Positions 11,575-24,144 of a DNA stretch of 64,000 nt are shown one piece after another (position 1 is the stretch's first letter; every line of letters begins with the position of its first letter). Source of the stretch: Volvariella volvacea V23 (Eukaryota > Basidiomycota > Agaricomycetes > Agaricales > Pluteaceae); contig KB722770.1 of NCBI GenBank assembly GCA_000349905.1, positions 224,632 to 288,631 on the forward strand. The letters are read 5' to 3'. The notes under the pieces were generated by a model that was not told the DNA's origin, ran no database searches, and worked only from the letters and a program-made list of their open reading frames with translations. Both the position numbers and the translations under genes were made by a program.

Positions 11575-13606
11575 ATGGCCGATTCCGTTGCTCTTTTCTG
11601 CCTCGTTTATGGCAAGCCGTTCGCCAGAGCCTTCGAAGTTGAGCTTGGAAGAGAGAAATCTGTCTCGGCCCTCAAGAAGCTCATCATCACCGAGAAAGCG
11701 AACGATTTCAATGGCATCGATGCGGATCATCTTGACCTCTGGAAAGTAGAAATTCCAGTCACAGATGACGATGAAACACTTCAAAAGCCTGAGCTCAGGG
11801 AAGGCAAGCTGAGTCCTGTAAAGAAAATTGGCGAACTGTTCTCAGCGAAGCCTCCCGAGAGCCACATTCACATCATCATAAAGGTTCACGGTAAGTGAGA
11901 CTCGGATCTCGTTTCCTCACTATGCAAGTCTGCGTTCTCGTCCTGATTTCACGCTGACTATATTTTCGTCATTCCGTCTCCCGAGCAGATACTACTGGTG
12001 AGTTGTTACTGCATCCATTCCACTGCTGCGAGTTGCTTCTCACACTATCCTTTCTGTTTGGTGGCTGACGGTTCATTAGGACGAAAAAGGCGAGTCGGAT
12101 CGCCTTTGAATGAAGACCTTGCTTCCCGCATCAAACGGGTAAAGGTTGTGAAGACCACGCCTTCCACACTTGCTCAGCCATCCACCTACGAGCCCATGCA
12201 ATTAGACCAGGAGCAAAGGATCTTGGATGATAGACCACAGGAAGATTGCGACATTCCACCAGTACCGCTATTATATGATGGATTCGGCCAATTTCTCGAC
12301 ATTGTCGCAGGTGCCACGGACGTTGAGGGTCTTGACGACGTGGATGCCTTTCAGCATCATCTGGCTGTTGAAGAATTTGCTCGGTCGATGTGCAGATTCT
12401 TTGGAAAAGAACATGAGAGGAGAGAAGAGGGACTGAAGTTGCTTAACAAAATCTTTTCCACGAGGAAAGACGATTTGTATCCCAAACTTATGGCAGCATC
12501 TATTGGGCCTGTGGCGACGGATGGACACTATACTGGTGTGCACGATGTGGCAACTGGGATTGGTGAATTCAAGAATCGGCCCACTGGCAACTCTGCAATT
12601 CCTGAGGTTGAGCTCGTTGGATATTTTGTTCGTACATTTGCTCGGGAAGTACAAGGTCATTCAGAAAAGCTGGATGGATGGAGGGTGCCTGGACTCGGTA
12701 TAAGCATTGTTGGTATGAGTTGAATACTAGTTGATTGCATCTTATGCTGATCATTCTCGTTGTCCAGGGTGCGATGTAAAGTTCTATGCTATATTGAGTC
12801 TTAATACCCAGTTTCGTCTTGTTGGTCTTACTCCAGCGTTATCGTGCATCCGCTCAGCATCAGAAGGAAGGGATCGTGAAGCACTTCATCGAGCCTTCAT
12901 GGCCGCCTCAGTACTCCAAGCCCGTATCCTCAAAGACAAACACCATTACCAGCGCTTCATCGGAGAAATCGACAACATTTGCCTTCCCAATGTATCCAAA
13001 CTCATCAGGTGGCCAAACGCCATTTTGGCGTCTAACGATTCACTCGAATTCCGAATTGAAAAGCCATTCCGTAATTCTCCACGCAAACAGCTTTTATATC
13101 TAGCTGAGACCAAAGCCGACGGACAAGCGCAAACTATTCTCGTCAAGTTTGTGCGTCGATACTGCCCCGAGCTGCATGACATCTGCGCTGCATCTGGTCA
13201 TGCACCCACCCTGCTTGCATATCAGCGTCTCCCTGGTGGCTGGTACGGTGTTGCAATGGAATTCGCAGCCGATGCAGTCCCCATCACCCTGCACAAATCT
13301 ATCTCAGATCATCTTGAGCGTTGGAAGACTGATTTGCAAGGGCTCGTTGCAGAGTTTCACAACAAGGGTTTTATTCATGGCGATTTGCGTGAAACGAACA
13401 TTATCAGCGGGAACGACGGCCATGTAATGTTGATCGACTTTGATTGGGGAGGTAGGGATGGGGTGGTGTCTTATCCCACCCCCGTGCTCGACCCAGAACT
13501 GGTTGAGGGACGGTCTTCCAAAGGCCTTAAAATTACAAAAGCAGACGATTTGCGAATCTTGGAGAATACATTGGCCAAAACATCTGCGCACATTTCATGT
13601 TCGTAG
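11575..13606 (+). CDS. Crinkler (CRN) N-terminal domain fused to an RLK-like/atypical kinase domain
   Basis: Exons 11575-11890, 11989-11997 (9-nt microexon), 12080-12712 and 12768-13606 give 598 aa; skipping the microexon also stays in frame. The first 105 residues carry the ubiquitin-like Crinkler header: LFCLVYGKPFARAFEVEL, then KSVSALKKLI and FNGIDADHLDLWKVEIP. A basic stretch follows (GRKRRVGSP, RIKRVKVVK), possibly a nuclear signal. The C-terminal half is a divergent protein kinase: ILVKFVRRYCPELHD (beta-3 Lys and a helix-C Glu candidate), LPGGWYGVAMEF (hinge), FIHGDLRETNI (catalytic loop, HGD in place of HRD) and LIDFDWGG (DFD in place of DFG). CRN proteins were described as oomycete and chytrid effectors and occur in basidiomycetes, often with NTPase, nuclease or kinase ends. 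No signal peptide is visible. ATG 11575 begins the conserved header directly. Confidence 0.85.
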
Positions 13607-13739
13607 TTTACATCATGTTCTTCCTTCACCTAATAGTTGGACTGCTGTCTCAGGAAATCCAGAAGGTGTAAGAGAGAGTAGTGGTAGCTCTGGATTACAG
13701 TATGTATGTTACAGTGACAAAATTTAATAGATTGACCCG

Positions 13740-14912
13740 GACTTATCAAGAAAAGCTCTGGCCATGGCTCAGGCCCACTATACCAAGTACCCTAGGTTGT
13801 GTCAAGTGAGATGCTTCAATGCATGCCACAATCTGGATGTCTGCATTGCTACATGCTCTCCATGGCTCCTTGTAATTATTGCACAAACTCTCTTTGGTAC
13901 AGTATAGCAAAATGCAAAAATATCTACCAAGTTAGCATTTAGTAAGCTATTTATCAACAGCTACAAGATAGATACACAATAAGGTATGCCTTTGTTCAGG
14001 GCTCAAATAAAAATAAAGTCCAACTTGATCTATTTTATTTGAATTATAATTTAAAATTCATCCCAAGTGCTAAGAGAAACTAAAATTCAAATATGCCTGT
14101 GTATTTAGATTGCTCAAGACATTTTGTGTATAGCTTGCACTTTGAGTACTGACATTTTGATCTAAATATTAGTTCACACAATTTGTGCTTGTGACTCAAG
14201 ATATACTAAAAGTACATCTTTGATAATGTGGTTGTATAGGTCTATAGAGTCAACAAGAGGGATTTTCTTACAACCTAACAATTTTTGACAGAGGCCACAG
14301 TCTCTGTTACTTGATGAAGTTTGCTAACCACATTTGTTATAAGCTATCTCTATACCATAATAATTTCTTCACAATGCCATATCTTTGTATATATTTCTTT
14401 TACCTACTACATTATATGAATTTACTCAACAATATAATCCATGTCTGTTTTATCTAGCTTTATTTGAAAAATAACACTTTATATTGTGCAAATTTTGGTC
14501 TTAACAGTGTACTAAACAACAGCTGCAGATTAAATTGATATATGTTACATAGTGTTACATTTGTGTGACTAAGGCAAGCAAATCAAGATAACATTTGTAG
14601 AAGAAATGCCAATCTAACACTACTTAGGCCAATTTGTGTTAGCACAAAAGCTACATTGAGTAGATAAGCCTTGATACTATACTACTGTCCAATCTTATAA
14701 TTTTTCTTTAGAGAGATGAAGAAAACTATTGGGTTTTAGTCAATTATCAGCAATCAAAACCACCCAACCAGCTGGGTGATTTAATACTCTGCAGAGAAGC
14801 ATGCAGCACATTCAGCACACTTCCAGCACCTATTCAACATCAAGTCAACACTGTTCCACTCTATCTATCAGTCTAACATCCACCTTAATACTTATCAGAC
14901 CCTGGCACCCCG
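13740..14912. repeat. AT-rich block with no CpG dinucleotide
   Basis: Reading every line from 13740 to 14911, I find no CG dinucleotide in about 1,170 bases; the edges are sharp (CCCGG at 13736-13740, CCCCGG near 14911). The sequence is AT-rich with many TG/CA steps and no open frame of note. It shares this composition with the block at the left end but I could not align the two. It probably is a silenced, methylation-decayed transposon copy beyond recognition. Confidence 0.8.
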
Positions 14913-16750
14913 GCACCAAATTCAAAATAGAATAATTACCCTTAGCTAGCTTCCATCATTATTATTTTCCCTGCCAAGTCTGCTCCTTGCCATATTACGG
15001 ACACTGATCGGATAAGTAATAACCCAAGATCCTGGATCTCACGATTTCGCCCCTAAATTCCAAAACAGGAATACGCTAAAGCCCCCGTTGGAGCGCTCGT
15101 GCATATTACCAGTTACATAACCGAGTCGACGCCACCGGCAAGCTCAGGTGACAGTGCTCGAGGGATGTCGGTGATGAGTGTTATACTGTGCACTGACAAA
15201 GTGCGATCAAGTGAAGTGAGAAGTGAGAAGCGGCCCTCTGAGTCGCAAGGCTGATCATCACCACCACCTCTGGCTCCGACCCCGACATCGACAACACTTG
15301 AGCTGAGCTAGAGGGGTTGGGGAGCGCCTATTCGGAGTGTAAAAAAACGAGGATACTAAGCCAAGTGGAGAAACACAAATACCATCTTCAGCCGTGCCGG
15401 TGGCGGGTTTTGGGGACCTGGCGGGGTTTGAGAGTTGTAATGTGCTTATCGGCTGATCTTCACGATCACACGCGCTTCAGGCTGGCGGTCATAGCAGCTC
15501 GTTATGCATGCAGCTACGCGGTACCGGGTAGAGTTGGGTGTACCACTCCAGTAATTGGACGCGCGCAGAGGCCAGCAAGGGATTCTCCATCAAATACGTG
15601 TAGTTGGATTGGCCACACCGTGATATACCGGCCGCCACTGAGTGCGCACTGCAAGCACGCGCAAGACATCAAGTCGAGTGGCGCGGCGTGAACGTGCTCC
15701 CCTCGGTAAACATATGACCCAGCACATAGAGCAGGACATAATCCATAGGCGTACAAATAGCCAACCGGAAACGACGGCCTCCCCAAAAAGAACCAAAAAG
15801 AATCATACGAGAGTGGCGCACGTACTTAGTACTCATTACTGATATATATTTATCAAGGGTGGAGTCAGGTTTGCAATTTCAAACGCGACCTAGCGATTTA
15901 CCATTACTGGCACTCTCTATTCATATTCGCGGGTTTGATTAATGCATATCGATGACCATGGTCGGTATCCAAAGAACTGGGAGAAGGCCTAAGCCTAGGG
16001 TTGCAAAAGACTGGGGAAAGGGCAAGGGCAAGGGCATAACAAAAGACAGACGAGGCAAGGCAAGGCGAGACGCGATGAGGCAGCCCAGACGAAATCCAAG
16101 GGTAGAGACAAAAAAAAAGGTCGGGGAAAGACGATGACGTTGACCGTACTGTTGTGCTACCGGGTGTATACAGTACTGTACGCTGGGTAAGCGAATAACG
16201 GTGAACACAAACTTAAATTTAAAACAAGCGGGGAAGGATCGCTCGCCAACTGTAACCGCGCACCGGGCGAATTCCCGAGGACGAGAGAGAGGGGTCGCGT
16301 AAAGGTGCCAGTGTAAAGGGAGCAAAGGCGGGAAAAGCAGCATAGACCGAGGAATGATGACGCAGGTGTTTTGTGGATCGACATGGCCATGGGTGTGGTG
16401 TGAATATGAAAACCGAACGACAGCAAGAGCCTCATTTGAGCGAATGGGAGCGGGGATGGCAATCAACAGTGAACAATGAATGTGGATATGGATGCATTAA
16501 TCAAAAGGGATAGTAATACGAACACATGCATGAACATGGACATAAGCAATAATTATTAGGGCAAGCATGGGCAGTGATGATGGCGACCATAAATGAATGC
16601 AAGGGACAAGGCCAAACGCAATAGCCCCGTGATGAGGCTCGTGGCCTAGCACGAGATAAAAGAAAACAGCAATGATGAAGCAACAAGGAATGAACTAGGC
16701 ATTAACGAGAGAGTGGGGAAGGCAATCGGGAACCTACGCCACTTCACCAA
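14913..16750. other. intergenic, no supported gene
   Basis: CpG content returns to normal at once. Open frames at 15317-15691 (plus) and 15939-16466 (minus) have no recognisable domain. The last 200-300 bases are likely the 3' UTR of the demethylase gene. Confidence 0.5.
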
Positions 16751-19700
16751 TCACCTTGCCGTTCCACTCCCACTCCCACTCCCACTCCCATTCACAATCC
16801 CACTAACAGCCCTTTGGGAGCTGCCACTCTTAGCTCCTCCTTCCTTCTCAAGCTGGCAGCACGACAACCACGCGAACCACATCATAGTCCTCAACTGCAA
16901 CACGTCCTCCTTCCAGACCATGCTCTGATTCTGCGCTCTAAACTCCTTTCGCAGTGTCTCACAACGATCGATATTCTCCGGGCTAACGAAATCAATGGCG
17001 ATCTTCACGCAATCACTAAGATTGGCGACCTTCATAACGAAAGGAAAACGAAAAGAGTAAATCACCAATCAATCAGTCCCCCAAGATAGGGCAAAGGAAA
17101 AACAAAAAATGTCACTCACCTGATGTGCACATCCCGCTGGAATGAAGATCGCATCGCCCGGCCGTTGATAAATCCTATAACTATAAACTCCATACTCCTT
17201 CGCCAACTCCCGCCTATGATTTTCATTCAAATAAAACTGTTGACTGTGAATCGGATCTTGGACGTTTGTCATATTCGGCGTCTTGACCCTCTTATTCATA
17301 AACTCTCTAATCTTATCACTATCCGTCGCGGAGAACAAATCCCAAGCCGCACATCCAGGCGAACCATCCGGCATGCTTTCAGCATACGTCATAATGTTCA
17401 CCGCATCCGCCATGTCCATATGTAGACGCGTAGATCCTTTGGACCCTTCCTGTTGTGATGATGCCATTGCATTATACATCTTGGGTCCCAAATCTGGTCC
17501 GATAGCGTTCGAGGGGAAGTGGGATGCCAGGTTCCATACACCGTCGCGGCGAACGTAACTTGGAACTGGAACGGCGTTGCTGAAATCTTCATAGAGTTCT
17601 GGAAACTCGGTCTTAAAGTCGGCCGCGGGTGGCCAATCCTATATGTATCCATGTTCATTCATCGATAAGTTGCATGACGTAGTTGTCGTATGGCCACAAC
17701 GCGATACAAAACACAAAAGGGTAGGTGATACGGTCAGTTGAAAAGGCTGGGCAATTACGGAAGATGGCACGAGGAACGTGATAAACTCACCTTCAACTTC
17801 CAGCACTCCTTCCGCCCCTCATACTTGCCAAACATCTGGAAGAACTCACCCACCGTGATTCTCTTGTTATCGTCCGTCTGACACTCAATAATCAGACAGT
17901 TCTGCGACCCATACTTCTCAATAAAGTACTGTGGTGTCCACGCCAGTCGGAACTTCTCCAGCACTCCCGTGACCATCAGCGGTTCCCCATCCGCCCAAAG
18001 CGTACGGAACAGGTCTTCCGTCATTTCCTCGTGCATGAATCGACGTATCAGGTGATATGGAATATCAGCTGCATGACCACTTGCAGGAATGAATGGTCCC
18101 GGTGTTCTTGTGGTACGTGTCCAGGGTTGAGGACCAGTACGTCGGCGACCGCAGTGCTTGTACAGGTCGAACTCGATAAAGGAGGTGGGGCTTGTCGTTA
18201 ATGTCGTCAAGGCCGACTCTCTATCCGGAATCTCCGCCGTGCTCGCGTTTCCATTGGTACCTGATAACGCCACATCCTGTTCTTGCAGGTGCGCTAAGGC
18301 GACATTCGGACCGGTTAGCGTATGCTTCAGGTGGAGGATCGTTTGCATATTGAGTATAGCTTCCTCCAATTCCGTGATGCAGAATCGGGACATGGGCGAG
18401 AAATCTTTGGCGTAGTGCTCGTTGCGGCGCGTGCATGTCAGGAAAAATGGGCTGAAACGAGCGTGTCGTTCCCGGCGATCTTGAATTGATTGTCCTCCGT
18501 TGGCCGAGGCTGGGTCCTCCACGGTCAGAAACTTGACAAGTTCGAAGCAATCCTTGCACGCCTCACGGCCGCATAGACGGCACATCCAGGATGATGAGAA
18601 GATTGATGTCATACATGTGTCTGATGTGAGCCACAAACCACAATGTAAGTTGTTTGATACCAAAGACGGCGACCCTGTACGTACCGCAAGTGGCCCGGAC
18701 GTCACACTCTCGTGGTCGGCGGATAATCTCGGGCAACGCTAAATGGACTAGCTCCTGTTGTAGGATCGGGAGCAGCGCCCGAGCAACAGACAGCTACGAA
18801 TAGATCAATAATAAAGCCTTGACGTCTTTGTCCTAAGAGGTACCCTACCTTAGTTTCGCGGATGTGCACAGCTGTCAGGGGTGTATTCCAATGGGTAGGG
18901 AAGCTCATCTTCGGCCCATCTGCCGTCTGACTTTCAACAAAGCTGATGCCCACAATGGTTCGCGTTTTATCCTTCAGGAAGAAACGTATACCCTGAAATC
19001 TGCAGCTATCTCCAGCCCACCGACGCGTGCACGACACGCATCGTGGAAATGCCTCAGACCGATAGCGATTGGACATACAGCGCGCGTATTGGAGCTCGGG
19101 AAAGAGCGGTCCTGAAGCCTCGCTGTTTGCCTGCGTGCCATCAACAGTGACAATTTGCAACGGTGCTAATTGGACCGAGAGCGTTCCCGCGATCAGACTG
19201 AATGTAGGAAAGCATGGAACCATACTTACCATTAGGAGAATCATCCTTTTCTTTATCACCAGGCACCGAAGCATAGGAGATACCCGGCACCAATTGTGCT
19301 AAAAGGGAGCAATGCACATTGATCAATTCATGATAAGTCACCCAGAGGGAATTAGCTTCCAGGAGATAATAGACATTCGGGCAGCGTATTTACCTGACTG
19401 GGCTGCAATCTGCGCCGCCTCGTTGCGCTTTCTAGAACGTTTCGACGCATTCGCTAGATAAAAATATTGAATCACCGTCATAGGAGGTGCGTTAAGGGTT
19501 GAGCGATTTCAAAAAACAATTAACACGAACCTGTCCCGTCTTTGGGCTTGGGCTTGGCCTTCGCTCGTTTTGATTTGGGCTTCCCATCTGCTGGATCTGC
19601 TTGCTTACGTTTCTCGGCTGTCCTAGGTGTTAAGTGGGCTGTATCCTGGGTGGCCTCGAGCCGTGAAGTAGAAGGCTGTGGTTCCGATTGGGACGGTGGA

Positions 19701-20718
19701 TGGGGAGCGAGTTGAAGAACGTGCTGAGATGGGAGCTGGGAGACGGGGGGAGATTGAGATTGAGATTGGGGTCCAGATTGTGGTGGCGCAGGGTGTGGCG
19801 ACTGGTAAGGATGTGCCTGGGGTGGGGATGCGTGCTGGTGTGGTAGTTGAACGGAGGGAGGTGGTGGTGGCTGACCATAAGGCGCAGGATAATACTGATT
19901 TGGCTGGTAATAAGGTGGGGTAGAATAGCGTGACTCTTGTGAAGGGTAGGAGGGCAAGGATGGCCTCTGCTGAGGCAAAGCACCCCGCACGGGAGAGGCG
20001 CGTTCGGACGCTGGCCAAGCTAAATACTGATCAGACGCAACGGAATCAAAATGGAATGGAATGTAGTCACATTGATTGCGAGTCGAATCCGTGTTTGAAG
20101 GCTCCGGGTATCCAGAAGCATAATGACCTGTAAAAACAAGAAATGTACACACACTCCGGAGGAAAGAGGGGAGCCACAACTAACGGTAATCACCGGGCAT
20201 GGCTAGACCACGATAAGATTAAATAACGAGGTGCGGAGACGAATTAAATACCACATACCAGGACGTTCGTTTGGGTAAGCATGTGGTACCGCAGGGTACG
20301 GCATGTTGGGTATTTGTTGCTGTGATGACCATATCTGATTCTGTGCAGTAGAGTTATCCGCGCGTGGTCTGGGCATGTGATGCGGAGGAGGCTGGGTATA
20401 TGTGTTTGGTTGTGGGGTGTTCGCATGAGATGGCTGGGAATACGGCTGAGAAGCAGACACGGTATTTTCTAGCCTGCGATGCTTGGTGGCATCGGCAGGG
20501 TCCCAATTGGCGGCCCGAAGGTTGAAAGGCGGGAAAGACGAATATACAGACTGGACGGGCTGGGGGTCATGAGATTGCGATTGATTTGGGGGCACAGACG
20601 CGGGCAGATTGGCACGGTGTTGCGGGGTAGAATAGGCGGCAGAAGCATCGACGGTTTGTGGGTTGAGGAGGGAGTTGATGGACGTTTTCTTTGATGGGTC
20701 GCTGGGACTGATGCTCAT
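16751..20718 (-). CDS. KDM3/JHDM2-type JmjC histone lysine demethylase
   Basis: Ten exons: 20718-20259, 20202-20185 (18 nt), 20127-19531, 19453-19394, 19298-19230, 19165-18849, 18793-18685, 18620-17791, 17638-17120 and 17029-16751; 1,085 aa. Residues 1-370 are Gln/Pro/Ser-rich, followed by a basic patch (KPKSKRAKAKPKPK). A Cys cluster (FPRCVSCTRRWAGDSC) precedes the KDM3-like zinc finger CDVRATCDTCMTSI...MCRLCGREACKDCFE (about 537-570). The JmjC domain spans about 750-1040. Fe(II) ligands are H893 and D895 (RLHMDMADAVN) and H992 (IPAGCAHQV), all present, so it should be an active 2-oxoglutarate oxygenase removing methyl groups, in this family mostly from H3K9. The C-terminus ends in a GSGSGSG tract from a CCACTC repeat. 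Translation could also start at 20913 in frame, adding 65 residues. Confidence 0.88.
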
Positions 20719-23700
20719 GGTGCGAAACGGTGGCCAAAGCACGAGAAACCCGGGTTCAGACGCCAAACGGACGGCGGGAGGAGGAGGAGCAGCGATAGCA
20801 GGAGCAGGAGTCTGTCCAAGCAAGGATCTTTGAATAAATTCCCCAGTCGCGGAGCTGAAACAGCGGAGTTTCAACTCTTCTAACCCTAAATCTTCGTGAC
20901 CCACGTGGATCAAGGTACATCGCTAATCTCGCAAAAATATTAATTAGCATAATTCCCCGTTTCCGGGCTGCTTAGCAACTTAGCAGCTTCAGCGACCGCG
21001 TCCGTCCACCCGACGACTCGCACTTTGCAAGCCCACTGTGGCCTGGTCGACGCTCCTGAGTTGGGCCACGAACCACCTCCGTGTTTTCAGGAATCAGGGC
21101 ATCCTTCCACACTGCTCCACTCCTGCCCGGAACCTTGCGCCGAAACCCGTTCGCTCATTCTGCGGGCTAGGGGACGCGTGCTGGGCAGGCGACAGCATGA
21201 CCAAGCCCAATCGCCCGCTGGCCCATCGCACCTTGAGCTCAGAGACGTGCCCCGCAGATAAACGACAGTCGACCTGCCATTCAGGTCTCGAAGCACACTT
21301 GCTTTTCAAATTCGCGACGCAGTGGGGGCCTTCCTCCGCACCTGCTCGCACAGGCGTTTATGAGCTCGAGGTCGATCGCTGCCACTTCTTGCATAAGTAG
21401 GCACCAAGCCAAACTTCAGCCGTGTCCCTTGATGATGCTGTCCACGTAATGTGGTTTATCTCCCGAAGACTGACATATTCACAAACGCAAACAATAGCTG
21501 GGAAGAAACCTTGAACATCTTTCCAAACCAATACCGGCATCGTGGTTGAGGGTACGCGCTGTCACCATGATGCTATCCCGCATCACCGTTTCCCAAGAAC
21601 GCTGCAGCCCATGCTCATCCAGCGAGGTGTGCGCCATTTGACCATCCCAGGAATGCGCATTGCACACCTCCGTTGATGCGTATCAGCCCTAAACACTTCG
21701 CCGACCAAGGTTTAAACCCAGCGAGCGCGAAAAAAATAGAATCGGGATAACCCAAAAAGTTTCGTCAGCATAAACATCGCCGTCCGATTCATCGCGATAA
21801 CAACGCTCGTAAGCTATACACACTCGCTTTGTCTCTTGATTTCCTTTTCTCGCAAGTCCAACGCTTAGCAGAACAGCCACATCCACCCGGTCGAAGGCGA
21901 TTGGGAGGCTAAACGAGAATTCGCCGTTCGCGATCCTCTGCGTTGTAATTATGACTCACAAAATTCGAGGAGCGGCGATCGCGCGACGCGCGCAGACCTT
22001 CTTCCCCTCTCGTTTTCTCCATTCAACCTAGTTCGGTCCTAGTACAGGTCGCTCCATCTTGGTTCTTCCATGGCCTTTGCTTTGCTGTGCATTAGAAGTG
22101 CACCAGGCAAGCACGCAAGAAGACGTGAAGGGATACCATTCAGCTTCTCCCTTGCTTTAATTGATTTCAGATTACTTCACGAAATTCAATTCAATCACAA
22201 ACCTGCCCGCCTCGTGGTGGGACCAACAGGCCGAGATTGGGTGCGTTGCCCCAATGAGCTAAGCACCAAACAGGAAAGGGTCACGATGAGAACCCGCGAT
22301 AAGGGGCAGGATAAACCCGATGGGCAGTTTCCAGCCGAGCAATCAACACAATCAGCCCTTGAATTTCCTGGTACGTGTCTTGGACTAGCATTGTTCGCGG
22401 GTATGTCAAACAGGCAGGAAAGTGGCCCCATCAGACGGCATGAATAAACGGGTACGTTATTCAAAGTTCATATCACGTACACTGCTGATGACAGAAAGAA
22501 TATACATTTCCCCAGACAGCTCACCTGCGGACTTTATTATACATTGCATCCTCGCGGCCACTTTGCAAACTAGCGTAACCTCGAGTTTCGGCAAGATGGG
22601 CGAAATGGTGGCAGGTAATGCTGTACGCGCGCTTGGGAGGAAGGGCCACTTAACGCAATGCCCTTCCAACCTACCTCGGGGATAGGTTCTAGCCTTTGCT
22701 GTTCATTGGACTTACTAACCGAGCTGCTGGAGCTGTCATTCCGTGGGCTCATGGAGGGTTCTAAACCTAATTATGCTGTGCGGCGACAACCCATCACCTC
22801 ACCTCCGAATCGGATCTCTCATAAAACTTACCCATCTATTATCTGATGATTACGGTTCTGGGTATAACCTTCTGGGATCGAGTCTTTGGACATATGACAA
22901 CCACATTAGGCTTCCGTATCCCCCTCCCTATCGTCGCACACCAAGGTGTTGGCAACACGCGTTCTACGGAGGGCAACCTCGAATGGCCATCACCCCATTT
23001 CGCGATCGAGTGAAACGTACACAACCTCGCTGGGAGCCATTCGCGGCCTTTTAAAGAGTCGAAGCGTCCAACGATAATTCTAACTCTGCTCCCCCCCATC
23101 CCTTGCTGTTGAGCTCGCCTTGCCGCTCAAAGAGTCCCACGGCGTCAGAATGAATGCGACCAGAAACACTCGTCCTGAATAATTAATGGGCGGCCTCATG
23201 TGCTCATGTGAACGGCGACCTAGAAACTCATGCGGAAGGTATGGCAAGGTTGACATGTAATGACATTTTTGACTCATGGACAGCCAAGTTTTTTTTGTCC
23301 TTCGTTTTTCATTTTGAAGCTCGCTTTGCTGCACCCACGCGTGCAGTGCAGTACAATGCGTTCGTACTTTTGTGGTAAATTACAAAGGGGCAACCCCCCT
23401 CAAACGAGATTGATGCAAACTTTACAAGACGGGTAGAATCAAAGGAAGAAGGGAGGTTGGGAAGAATTCGAATTCGAATGCGTGATATGATAAATGCCGA
23501 GAAAGGGTCTAAAGGGATGTAAAGATACATGTTACCATGTACAAGACACATGAGAATCATAAAAACAGATATACGATAGCCAAGAAGAACCCTAAAGCCC
23601 AAAAGACGTCAAAGAAGCGTTCGTGATTCATATGGGAAACATAAGACGGCAATGATGCCAATGAGGGGATAAGACATGTAACGACTAGGTGCCAACTGTC

Positions 23701-24144
23701 CCAGTCGTGTAAAACGACGACTGGAGTGAGAGTATGCCAACATGAAAGGGAAGATATCATAGGTACTATGAATATGAGGTTGAACTAAATATGAGAAGCT
23801 GGACTGATATAATGCGTGCGAAACAATAATAGACTAGCGACCCGGTAACGGTGTTTACGACCCAAGAAAGAGCCAGATTGCCCAGTTATGTAGCCACGAC
23901 AAAGTCCCAGATATAGTGCCAGAAAGAAAAACAAAAAAAAGAACAAGATATAAACAATATAGCAACACAAGAGCCGAAAGGGTAAAAATAGGGGAAAAAA
24001 ACAAACGAGAACAAGAGCAAGGAGAATTACTGCAACTTCTTATGCAGTCTAGCGAAAGTACCCGGCAACCCTCCATGCGAGTGGGGACAGTATCTCAGAC
24101 ACTGTGGCCAGCCACCTCACAATTAGAAAGGCTGCCCAAAACCG
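20719..24144. other. 3.4-kb intergenic region, no supported gene
   Basis: Many open frames of 60-125 codons occur on both strands (the longest at 22070-22447, plus) but none carries a recognisable motif, and I could not join them into a plausible spliced gene. CpG content is normal. The right end (about 23800-24144) is probably the SSK1 3' UTR, the left end the demethylase promoter. A non-coding RNA or lineage-specific gene cannot be excluded. Confidence 0.5.

Noticed and set aside
15939..16466. 175-codon minus-strand open frame beside the demethylase 3' end
   Set aside because: Cys/Arg/Phe-rich random-looking composition and no motif.
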